DNA from: Sipunculus nudus
Lineage: Eukaryota > Annelida > Sipuncula > Golfingiida > Sipunculidae
Direction of reading: 5' to 3'
NCBI GenBank assembly: GCA_026874595.1
Contig: CM049310.1
Span: 55,433,058-55,497,057 of the forward strand
Length of the DNA: 64,000 nt
The notes beneath the pieces are model-generated. The model did not search any database. It was not told the origin of the DNA and was given only the letters and a program-made list of their open reading frames with translations. Within the stretch, counting starts at the first letter, position 1. Every line of letters begins with the position of its first letter. A program made the translations under genes and the position numbers. Positions 1 to 13,000 of the stretch are shown here, in pieces.

Positions 1-100
1 TAGTTTATAGCAAACAATACCAGATATCGTTTTCTGTATTTATAATCATATTTTATATTATAAACTACCTTTTTTCAATTACATCTATTTTTTTATTAAG

Positions 101-278
101 GTGCACGGCATGAGAGCTCAAAGACAATGGGAATACATAAACTTAAATAATGCGTCTGCCCTTTGGTCCGGACAACAACCAGTCCGTCCGTCAAATCCCT
201 ATGGCCACGTGACGACGTCGATGAAAGGCCAGAGACTGAAACAATTCATGTGTTATTACGCCACCACGACAGGCAAAG
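101..278 (+). CDS. RTK exon 1 in window: membrane-proximal ectodomain (putative)
   Basis: A pyrimidine-rich acceptor ending in TTAAG precedes 101, and a GTATTC donor starts at 279. Only one frame is open over the whole exon; it encodes 59 residues plus one base and joins in phase to the transmembrane exon. It has an N-A-S glycosylation sequon and no recognisable domain. The splice sites and phase support it, but there is no homology that I recognise, so it is the least certain exon of the model. Confidence 0.6.
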
Positions 279-3200
279 GTATTCCTCTTTTATCTTTTTT
301 AATACTATCGGTTTACCGACATACGACCTGTTTTATTGTGCAAGCAAAATGTCAGCCCCCATGATCGGTTTCGTGAACTGGGCTAAGATAAATCAGGGTT
401 AGGTTAGGGGAGGGGATGCGACACGAAAGTACTCTTAGGACAACACCGAGGCGAGTATCTTTCTGCAGAGAGTGTGAGAGAAAAAAGAGAGGGAGAGAAT
501 TTGATGGCAACGGGACTTATACCGGCAATATAGAGATTGGAATAAAGCATTTTTGACCACGCCCCATCTCGAATTACAGTAGAATAATTGTCTTGTTGTG
601 ATTGCTCTGAACTAGGACTGCTCTTAAAGTGCTTTTAAACGCTCTTACGCTTCTTTTCATTTGGTCTATATGGTATCATGATTAAACATCTAAAATGATG
701 AGACAAATTGCATCTGACGTGCATTTGAGTTCTTAACATGATGGCTTCTGTTTTCCTAGTACACATTGGTGGCATTTTCAGAGCGTCAAAGTTCACAACA
801 GCCAAGCTGATAAAATCCCAGGTATAAATGAGCTTCATTCTGGAGTCACTAGATTACGCATTTATACAGTGCACTACTCTCATAAATCAAGATTGTGATC
901 AACATGAAAGAAAAAATCTAATTTATTTGTGATTCATAACAAGAACATCCTTCTTATACAACGACAAGATTTCTCGCATGCGCAATATCGTATCTTCGGC
1001 TTCGAGGTTTTGTTTCTGCAGATACTTTGATGGGTTGTATTTAACGAGATGCAGAACCCACTGGATTATAATAGACCTCAGGATATTTACTTTGGGGAAC
1101 ACCCAAGGAAACTTGTGAGTAACCAGCGTTGGCTAAATGGCCGTTTTTGTGCTTCTGTTATCGCCTAGTGTAAAAATATCAGGTTTCCACTTATTTCTGG
1201 TAACCACCGGAAATCCTTAATAAATTTCAGATAACCCCCGGGGGAAGCCCAAACCTGATTATAAATTTTAAACGCTGTAAGCAATATATGGAAAATTACA
1301 TTGTCCCAAAATTTTACTTATATTGTTAATAATATTCTTATTAACTCTTACACTTACACTTACCGGCTTCTGTGGTTCAGGGTTAGTGCACAATACTCAA
1401 AGCATGGAGGTCAAGAGTTCTATTCTCAGCCGAGGCGGTGAGATTTTCACGGTCGACCCCCACCAAGGGTGAGCGCTCTGCGGGCTTAAGGGAAGGTTGT
1501 GCCCTACAGCCGTGTTTAACTTACAAACGAGTGACTTTTCGGATCCTAGGTGTAATGACCCAGTAACAGGGATTGATTAAACACCAAGGGCCCGCTGTTG
1601 CGATAGAAACTGGGCTTGAGTGATCATGGATACAAAACAATATGATAAGAAACGAGTGCTACCACCCTGTCATTTAGTTCAAAACCGAAATGGAACTCTG
1701 CAGATGTATATCTTAGATTAAGAATTAGATAAGATAGCTTAAAAAAGTAGACAGTTGCCTCCAACTAAAATATACCTTAAAAAACACACTTAATCATTCA
1801 CCAAAGCGAATGACAGATTAAGAAACAGCTGTTTAAAGAGGTAATCTGAAATCATAGGGGGAAATCTGAAATCGATTTAAGAATACTCCCACAACCCGTT
1901 ATCTGAAGCCGGAATAATCTCATATCGCCACACCTTGGCAGGCGGCTTTACACTTGTTGTCTTCATGATGTTGTATAGGTAACGTTTCTTTTCACATGTT
2001 TTTCCTTTGGTGTTTAAATACACTGAGCAGGGATAAAGTTGTGTACATATAGATGATGTTTTTAATATTCTGTGAATAGCTCAAATATGTGAGTCTCTAT
2101 AGGCCTGTATAAGTGTGTTCCTCCATTTTTTTTTTTTTTTTGGTCCTGGAGTGTCTTATCTCGAGTCCTAACCTCCGAGTCCGAATACATCGCTGCCAGG
2201 GACTTACGCTTCCGCAGTCCAACGGCTTAAGCTGATTATAAAGGCACTAAGCCACAAATTAATTATCTTTATGATAAAAAAATATTTGCAGGTGCTCTTG
2301 TCATGAACAGAAACGACTTGCTGTACATAGGACTGGGTGTAGCCGCAGCAGTGGTTCTGATACTCGCGGCAGGGAGCTGCATGTGTTATATAAACAGACA
2401 AACACTTCGCAACGACCTGGTTTTCTGGAAATCCATCAAAGATAATGTCACATCCAGTGAGCAAGAGAGAGAGAATTGTTTCAGCACAGATGGGAAGATC
2501 CTCTGCAATGAGCTACAACAGACAGAAGAAGAAGGTATTTATTTTTAACAAAACTTAATAAAACTAATGAATGTGGGGAGGCGAAGTTGTAAATAGGCAC
2601 CAAGTTTATGGCCGCAGTTGACAAACGTTTCTGAAGGCAAACAAATATGCCGAAGCCTAATTGCCTAAGTTTTTGCCGTACGTCAAACATATTTGTGAAG
2701 TCAAACATAGCTGCCCTTAGCTATTTCATACCGATGCTATGAAAATATCCGGATGAGAAAAATGGGATGAAACATGTCAGCCGCTTTATGATAATAATTA
2801 TATACCAGTGCTTAACATGGAAAATTTGCACATTAGAACAACCGAGCTAAATCTTTTGATTGCATGGTACTTGCAGTTATACAGTTGTTAAGTTCATCTG
2901 TTACCTTCCTCGTATGGTTTCGGCACAACCTGCCGCGCTTACCTCTCTGAAATAAACTAAGCATGGTCAGTTGTAGCTAGCTTTAAACCTTTTTACAAAT
3001 GTCTCCACTTAACAAAGGGAGTTTAAATTAAATTAATAAAAACATAAAATCGAAATAGTCTTAATGCCGAGTCTTGCAATTTTTATGAGACAGAGGGTTC
3101 AGAAAAAAAGGTTTTATATAATATAATCTAGGAAAATAAAACTTAAGTTGAAGTTACATGAATCGGAGATTTCTTTTTTTTCCGAAAGTGCAGTTGATTT

Positions 3201-6200
3201 GTTGACGGACTAGTTGAGCGCATACCTGCATTAAGATAAAATCTTTCTGCTAGGTCTACCTTACGCTCTTTACACAGCGCTTAACCTATAGGCCTACTAC
3301 CTATATCGTAAGGAAAATCAGAAAAAAAATTTCCGCTGCTTCGGGAGCGTAGGTCCGCCTTTAATCCACTTCCACATACATTTTTTTCATAGTCGACGTT
3401 ATACACCCCACAAAGGTCCGTGTTATGTAGGATTTGCGTTACTTTGCTTAAAGAAAAAAAATAATAATAATAATTCCAAGCAATCAGGAACGGTGGAATG
3501 CATATCCTCATTGTCAAAAGTAACAATGTTGAACTCCGATTACTCCTTAAAGCGCAAACCGTTTTGTCTGTCCACAGGAGGGTCAATTGGGTGCTTTCTC
3601 TCTCAAATACTGGATACAGAAACTAAAGCCAAGATCGCCAAAGTCATTATCCCATCTTTCAAAGTCAAGATGAGGGAGAAGATTGGACAAGGTATTGTTT
3701 TTTATTACTAATAAATCAATATTTAAAAAATGACATTGGGTAAGGATATATTTATATTTTTTATTCCAACAGTCTCCGCTGGATTGTGAGGACCATAGAA
3801 AAGATATCTTTCTCTTATTTTACTAATTTTTAATTGATCCATACTTAATCAATGATTAATTAGCTGATTGAAAATGTAATATACGAAATCTAAGGATAAA
3901 ATGGAAGGACAACATTATATTCACGTGATCTGGTTATAGGTGAGTTTGGATGTGTATACAAAGGGATATATCAATCAGCAGAGGGGGATGAAGCCAAACA
4001 GGTGGCTGTTAAATGCGTAAGAGGTAAGAACTGTTAAATTATATTATTTTGATATGATTATCAATACGTTCGCTACTATGCCTCTCCGCCGTTTATACAC
4101 GATGAGGTTTTTTTGTAAACCGAAATGCTTTTTTTCTGGAACGCATAAAAGTGCGACAGAGATGATATTTCAAAGAGTTTTCCTTGAAAAACAGTTCATT
4201 TTGTTACCTTTACTAAAAAACTGCTATTAAGACATTTAAATGCTTGTTTTTTTCATATATAATTTTCAAATCTCTAACTATTATAGCAAAGATTTATGTT
4301 AAAGCAATAAACCCGCTACCTTGTCTATGCAGGATGTTATATAATTATCCCATATTCGAAAAACGGCTAGTTGCTAACAAGTGTATGTATATCTATTACT
4401 GTATGGCCAGATACTAGCATGAACCAGATAGTAATTGAATTTCCTCAAATATAAAGCAATACTTTTTAGAGTGCGTAAGTGATACCTGCGTGGCTGCCAT
4501 GGTTACGGAAGGGAGCATTATGACAGAGTTTGACCATCCGAACGTGATGCGTCTGTTGGGCATTGTGGTCAGCGCGGACACCGGGCTCCCCATGTTAGTC
4601 CTGCCGTACATGGACCACGGGGACCTGCAGATGTACCTCAGGAGCTTCAGATACGACCCAGAACCCTCGCACAAGGTACGTATAATCTAACGGGAAGCAA
4701 CACTACAGCAGGGTCTAGAAACGAATTTGTTATAGGTCACCTCCACCGAATATTTAGAGAAATAAAACTGCTTTTTATACGCCTGGTATGACGGAACATT
4801 ACATGGTATACCCACGGTACCTCCGTCCGTCCGTTAACTTTTGGTGTCGGCGCGATAACTTACCGGGGCATTGATAGATTTTCATGAAACTCACCATAAC
4901 TACTGCCCAATAGATTATTTCGCCCAAGAGCGATAAAGGGCAAAATCCGCGTATATTTAATAAAGTACGAGGCCACTAGGCTACTAGGCAACTAGTGTCG
5001 CAGAGATAACTTACGAGGAATGAGATTTTGATAAAACTCAACAGAAATATTAATCAATATGATAGGAAGTGGCTAAACAGCCGGCAGGGGGCCGGCATTT
5101 TAGTCAACAGGCTAAACAGCCGGCAGGGGAAATTGACCTTGCCGGCTGTCTAGCCCACTGGCTACTCATTATAAACATTGCCGGCAGTCTAGCCCTCAGC
5201 ATACTCATTATAAATACTTAGCAATAGAGTTTCTAACCTGAATTACATTCTCAACAAAATTCATGCAAATTAAATGAGGTAAGATGTAACCAGATACATG
5301 GCTGGCGTATGATGCACCATTTGCGGTGCTCTTTTTATACCAAGAATATGTGTTTGCCGACAGGAGGAACCCAATTTTAAATATTAAACTGAATTACATT
5401 CTCAGAAAAGTTCATGCATATATAATGAGGTCAGAGGTCACCAGATACATGGCGGGCGTATTATGCACCAGAGCGGTGCTGGGTATTATAAACACAGGCA
5501 CTTGACACAATTCGGTAGGGGGGGGGGGTCGATATAATAAGCACTACAGACCCCTTCACAAACCGTGATTTGGCATATCGTATTTAATAAAACTTGTTTT
5601 CCTTATTTTGAGTGTTCATTTACCCAAAATATGCTGTTACCCGTTAAAAACTTTTTAAAGATAAATGAACTTTTCAAACATTTCGTAGCGCCCCACTTCC
5701 ACTGGTAATTCTGAAAAGAGAAGGGTATGAAACCTGATATCTTAACACGAGAGGTAATGCCGAGACTTCGCTGTGAATGTAAATGAAGCACAGGTATGTG
5801 TTCGTTCATTAACATAAAAAGTTCCACTTAAAAGCCAGAAAAAATAAATAAGGTATGGTTCTCAGGCACTTTTTTCAGAAATCACTGCGGGTGGGCGGTA
5901 TTTTATTTTTGTCCTTTGTTTGTAAAAAAAAGCATAAAAATAACAAAGTTCTTTTGCTGAAAAAGTAAAATCACTACATAACACAGGAAATCGTATCAAA
6001 ATTGTATTATATTTTCTTCTTGAAAGTTGAAAATAAAAATAAAAATTTTCGATTGGGGGGGGGGGGGGGAGTAAAATTTACGCGGACGGTGCCTGAGAAC
6101 CATACCTTTTATTTATTTTTTTCGCCTTATTTATTTTACACTGAAATATTTTCAGATTACCACGTACCGCTGCATATATTTAATAATGTTTTGATTTCTG

Positions 6201-9200
6201 ATTTTAGACGCCAGATTTGCCACAGATGTTGATGTTTGCCTATCATATAGCCCGGGGAATGGAGTACCTGGCTAGCCTTAAATTTGTGCATCGTGACCTG
6301 GCAACCAGAAACTGCATGTGAGTATACCGTCTGTGTTTATACAACGTTTTTGTGCACACATTTTGAAAAACTGGTGATCGTGGAACATTGGTTTGTGAAC
6401 ACATGCATGGTGTACATATGTGGATTGCGGATTTTCGTATCTTTTTTACTTGTTGTCCCTTTTTTGAGGACCAGCTTCAAGGTATTCTGGCGTTTGACTA
6501 TACTCGATCTGCATGTTTCAAGGCCCGTCAGAAGTTCCTTTAATTAAAATGAAAAATGGGGAAATTCAAATAAAAAAAACTAAATTTTAAGAGGCATGAT
6601 GACATTTCAAACCAAGAGTGTACTCGGAGAGCGCACACCTCCGCCAACATTATAATCGGGGAAAATTTCAATATCCGGCCAAAATCTCTGAAAAAAAACT
6701 TAACCGGTCCGCAGACATGGAGTAATAGTAATAGATTATATTAATAGGCAGTAATTCAATTACTGTTCATCAGTAAATGGCAATAATAGATAATAGCCAG
6801 TAAAAAATGTTGAATAATAGTAATAGCATTAGCATTAGGCAGATGGGTAATAGGTTAATAGCTATTACTTTAACTATTACCAGCCCGGGAGTAATTAAGA
6901 GTGTGCAGGTCTGAGTGCAAGTCAGCAGCAACACTGATAAGGCCTAAACTTAGATGTACCTGCATGCTTTCTTGTTCATTGACAGGTGGCACAGGCTTAT
7001 TCTGGGCAATGATGTTCTCACCAACAACAGTAGCACAGGATGACTGCATTGTTGGTACATCAATGTAGGTGTTTTCCCCGGATACTGATAGCACTTTACT
7101 ATCTGAGGCAGTACAACCATGCTGTCCGCCCTATGATTTATTCTCTTCTTCCGTGACCGATGGCTTACGCAAAATATCAGTAATATCCGCTGAGAGTGTC
7201 ACACTATCGAAGGAAAGGACGCCCAAGTTCTTTTAAACGGTTAACCAAACCGGCTGGAATTCTCACATACACCCCAAAAGATGAAAAAAAAATTAGTAAA
7301 CAAACATTAAAATATATTAAAATACACTTACATTTCTGTGGAGAGGCGTTCAACACATTTATTTATATAAAGTCCACATAATCAGAGTCCTGTTTAATCC
7401 TCTGTGTTCACAGCACACGAGTGTCCACTTGTTAAAACTTCTCCGGATCACATGATCGACGCGCACAAGTGACTTCGGAATGTCAGTTCTCAGCTCAGTC
7501 TGCCCTCACTGCATGCAAACTGTAACGTCACCGTAACCTTACAGGTCAAAAGTCATATCTAAGTGCATGCTGAACCAAGCAGAAACAATCTCAAAATAAG
7601 ACTGGGAAATTTAAATTTTATTTTTTAAATCAACAAAAAACAATACCAGTTACCAGATATGAAATAAGAAATCAGAAATTTTGCCGGGTTATTCACAGAT
7701 TATTACACCAAAGTGATGCCGAAAAGAGAAAAGAATTCTTATATCGCACTTCAATAAACCTTAATTTAACAACAGAATCTAAACTGTATTCCTAGCCCCT
7801 GTGATTATTTCTTAAAAGGTTCTCCCAGAGATGTTTATCTCGCTGATCTTACCACTGTTACAGCATGGGAGCCGGGCTGTCTAAAATTAGCTGTTCGTTG
7901 TGTTGTCTTGGCGACGTGCACCCGCTGAGCTCTGAGAACGATCTGATCTAAATAGAGCCAGAAACCTCCTTGTATTGTTTCTCAGGCGGAAGCCCGTCTG
8001 TCGGGCGGAAGGCCGCAAGACCGGCGTAAACCCGTATGACAGGCGGAAGGCCCTATGACCGGCGGAAGCCCGTCTGACAGGTCCCCGCAAGTTATACTTA
8101 CTTTCCAACCCGCTTTTCAATACACAGTGATTCGCCGGCGCCTCATGCTACCAATCAACACATTTTCTCACTGATGCACACGCCTGCCCCTCAAGGCAAA
8201 GTCCAGGAAACACTGACAGATAAGCTCACAGCTTCCTCTGCAGAATTACTGAAGAAATGTCTCTCACAGCTGATATCACCTGGATTTATCCAACACGAAG
8301 TACCTGAATATGCCCTCGTACAACAATACTGTGTATCACTAAAGTTTCGCGTGTATCGCCCTGGCCTGTTACTGGATGAACTCACAGTAGACACACATCG
8401 CCGTTTTACCAGTCCCTTGGCAATGCGATATCCACTTTGAAGTCCGCTACAGAGGTATCTATGTGGCCGTCCTCAAACGCTGACGTTCTACGCTCAGGAA
8501 TATCGTCTCTCAGCTGTGTCAGACAAGAGCCCTGCGCGATCCGGAATTGAGAGCCCGCACCCGCCCCGCAAAACAAACCTTCAGCCCGCAATCGCCCCGC
8601 CCTGCAGTTGTGAAAACCCGTCCCGCTCTGCACCTATCAAGAATAAATCGACTCGCTCATTAAGCTCTCAGCCCGCACCCACCCAATCCCGCATTTTTAC
8701 CAAAAAGTCAGCCCGCAAATAAACATATGGGGACGACCCAAAAGGTAGCCAACTATGAATATCATTATTTATTTTCATATATTTATAATGAATGGCCATC
8801 TTTTGTGAGAAGAAAGGGCGACCATGTTTTGCTGATGGTATGACTTTTCCCGTTTTTACACTGTTAAGAACAGTGTCATAGAATTATCATTTTTGATTTT
8901 TAAGAATTACGACCTACAAAAATACATTGATTAACTGCCATATAAGTGGAAATGTCAGTAACTGACACACACTTATCAAAAATTGCCTATATGTCTCCTT
9001 AAACTATTTGAAGTAATATTAAATTCAACATATTCAGATATTTAGCTAACGGTATACTAAAAGTTTAAACTTATTTTCCATGCATACTGCATGTGGTTGG
9101 CTTTATATTCGCGAGGCTAATCTTTCGCGAATTCTTGATTTTGAACGTTAATTTTCCTTTAATTTTGGCGATTGCACCAGATTCTAAAAATCTAAGTAAG

Positions 9201-9994
9201 ACAGTATTCGTGTTAAATATAAAATGAAAATAAATCCCACAATACCTCACTTGTTTCTGTTACAGTCATTATATAATGACCCGTATCAGAGTCGACTGAA
9301 TACATTACATTAATCAATGTGTGTTTACATGGGTCAGTACCGATACCATGCATAGATAAGACTGGTGATTAACGAACAATGTTTTCAAATGTGTTAAAAC
9401 TGTTTTTTTTGTGCAGATGCATCATTACTTAATTGATTCAATGGGACATCATATTCCCGAGGGTTTCACATGTTATTTCACGTTCACGAATATCGTGAAA
9501 TTAAAGCAATCAATTTCTATTAAGTTTTTATGCCTTGAGATACACTACTCGCCACTAGCTGCATTGGCTAGAGGACAGTACTTGCTCATACCAGTTCACA
9601 CATTTTATTTGACAGAGAGGTTAATCCTGATCAGTGATGATCAGCTAATTAGCTGAAGGGGGTGGGAGCATGGAACTGCAGAGGGAGTCAGCTTTATGTC
9701 ATGGTTGTTGACACAAGAATAGATATCAAATGAAAGCCATGCTCTTTATCTCATTTTGCTGTGCCAATGCAGTCCTACTGGCCAGTGCTCTTTGGCTCAC
9801 CCATGGTTATAGCAAACCTCAGTCTTTTATGTAAAACTATATCCAGCTGGAGACAGTGCTAGATGCAACCCATGCAGTGACTATTATAAGATCACAGGAA
9901 TAATCCTGGTTCTCTACCGTCAGTCATGTTATGTAATCTTACACTATTGCCAGGCACTATTGCATGGTCCCTGCATTTTTTATTCTGTCTCAAA

Positions 9995-10059
<65 letters not shown>

Positions 10060-13000
10060 CATATCATACACACATGGTCACATATACACAAAATACACTA
10101 AACAAAGAAATGTGATTTATGTATAACAGTTTATTAACAGTTGGAACTATCGGAGAAATGAATTGTATAAAACAATTTTTCGCAAGAACCAGCAACAAAT
10201 TTCTGCAGCCCGCCCCGCCCCACACTTCTCACTGTTTAACCGCAGCCGCCCCGCAGTAAAAGAAATTGGGACAACCTCGCCCCGCAATATCAAACAAAAG
10301 CACGCCCGTTGGGGCCCGCGGGGCCGGTTGCGGGCACTAGGGGCAGGTTGAGGCCCACGCAGGGCTCTGTTTCAGAGAGAGAACAAACACAGACCCGCCT
10401 CTATACCGCTGACAACCGTCAGACTCCATCCAACTGGCGTGCTGACCAAGGCGTTTGTAACGAGATCAACTTATCATTAGCTTATATACGCCTGCTGACG
10501 TCACAAGTCCCGACTGTCTTCTGACCAATCATCTCACAGAACTATACGGCTTGTCATTAACTGTATGAATACACGCCTCCAGCAAGCAAATTCTGAAAAG
10601 AAGCAAAATAAGCAGGTGCGTTGCTTTTGACGTCTTCAATAAACAACGTTGCTTCAGGAACCGTCTAGACATGAATCGGTTCCCATGGAATAAAACTACT
10701 GAAATTAACATCAAATGAGGCACTTGTGTTCTCTAAACCAAGTTCTAACGCTAACATCGAAATATGATAGTCTATATTAATGTACAATAAGTTATAAAAA
10801 AAAACAATCATCCGGTTATACTCCTAACTTAAATATGCGGTAAAATAACTGAGTCACCGTCCTCTGGTGACAAGGATATTGGAGATATTTTGTAGTATAG
10901 TAACCGCCTCCATTCCTTAATGCTTGCTAACCAAGTACGATGTACGTCTATGTGCAGAATTATATTCCGTTTTCGGACCAGGTACCGGGGGCTTACACGC
11001 GATAATCCCGGTGTTTACCAGGCTCGGTGCAAGTACGACTCCTGTGAAATCACTCTAGCTGATTTGCTGCGTGTATCATAAATACGCTAATAACAAAATT
11101 GAAAATTAACATGCGTGAAACCTAGTTTAAGAGCTTTCAACTTCTATGCCTTTGGTCCCTTAACTTAAGCCTTGTGCTTAATTAACGAGCACTATAAATT
11201 TAGATAACACTTTTTTTTAATTAATTTTTCCACCGTCTAGTATAACGTGGAGACTTGATTTTACAGATTAAATGTTTAGTTGAGATTGATGTATCAAAAG
11301 AATGTGTGTTAATAGGCCAAGATTAATAAGTCACTTTAAACATCTTCCCAATTAAACTTTAATTATAACAATTATGACCTTTCAAAATAGGTTCCAATTT
11401 TATTGAAAATTAAAATTTCCTCCCTGAATTAAAGGATGATATAAACCAGTTTGCTTCATTTGTCATTGTCATTTTTTCTAGGCATATTTCATTACAAATG
11501 GAGGTTTCTCTTGAATGTCAGTATTTTTTTTATAAAACAGTTTGCCGGTATGCTGAATTTAAGTATATGTTGCGCATAAGACAGGGCCTGCCCTGTCCAA
11601 AGGGACGATAATAAGGGATTGGATGGATGGATATGTCCTTCTGCCACTATGTGGCATTTTTATGGTTCATATCGTAAATGGGCACATTTTAGCTCAGCTG
11701 ACAATAAGTTATCCGAGTTACAGCCATGGTCCTATGTTCGTCGTCCGGCCGTCCGTTAACAAGGAACGTTTTGAAATCGTAAGACCTACGAATCCTAAAT
11801 TCGAAATAGAGTTAGATGTCCCTAAGTTCTCCTACCACCCCGAAAATCAGGTCAATGCGACTTCGTTTCAGAGAAATTAGGCAAAAACCTGCACCTTTCA
11901 TATAAAAAATGCTGTTATACTTCAGGACTGCCCACTGTGAAAACCGCTACTGTTGTTTTGTTCGAATTCGGCACATATAGACCTCTGTATGTTTTCTATG
12001 CACTTGCCACAAATTAGGTCAATATTGCGTATTTTTAGAAGCGTTAATAAGGAACATAATGAACCCGAACAAATATACCTTTTGAAAACATCAGAAAATA
12101 TATTTTCCTACTTTACATGTTAACGGGTAAAGCTCGAGGGTCATTTTTAGAGATATAACTATATATAGTTAATATTTATATTTTTTTGTAAATTTTTAAG
12201 TTAATATCATAAATTTAAAATCAGTACCTGTAATTTTCCCTAGCTTTGACAATGGCACATTTGTTCCTATGAGCACTGTTACTTTTATTTTCTCAGGTTG
12301 TACACATAAGGATTAAATATTTTAAAATCTGAAATCTGAAGGCAATTTATCAAAGTCTGTAGCTTTTATTTAAGTTTTAAACCACGATGTCAAGTATTGT
12401 TCTATCAGGCCAGCCCAGTACACTGGTATGCAGAGAGCTAGCTACATGTAGCCCTGGCCTCCCCTACCTATTACATAACGCATTTCACTCCTAGCTCCGT
12501 TTGCAAAGCAGAGTCTAGTTTCCCTCAGTTGCACTTTTTTGCATGTAGGCACTGTTGATTTAGTTTCATAGGATGTACATATATGGATTTAAGCTTGTAA
12601 AATCTGAAAGCAAATGATAAAAATTGCAGCCTCTATCCAAGTTTTTAGAAGACTATGTCATAAAAAATAACCGCTGTTTGCATCAGGCATAGCCTATGCA
12701 AATTGTTTATGCAACAATGGACACGTCGAAGAAACAAGATGAATCTTGTAATTTCAATGTTAAATTCAAATTTTGTTCAGACTGTTGAAAAATATTTGAT
12801 TTTCATTCAAACAAAATAAATTTTTAGGATTTAAATCCCAAGCTCAACATATTGCAAATTTATGTTATTATTTTTTTTATTCAAATGTGATTCAATATTA
12901 GGATCTAAGTGCTCATTGATATGTTTAAATGTATAATTATTAAGGTGTAAATACTAAGTAGCATTTTATTTTTATCGTTAGACCTTGCTATGAATAATTC

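Noticed and set aside
397-415. Telomere-like GGTTAGGTTAGGGG
   Set aside because: Only two partial repeats; far too short to be an interstitial telomere.
6870-7094. 74-codon minus-strand frame in intron 6
   Set aside because: No acceptor/donor pair and no recognisable similarity; borders low-complexity TAATAG sequence.
8174-8440. 88-codon plus-strand frame in intron 6
   Set aside because: Overlaps an equally open minus-strand frame and lies between minisatellite and C-rich repeat; no domain.
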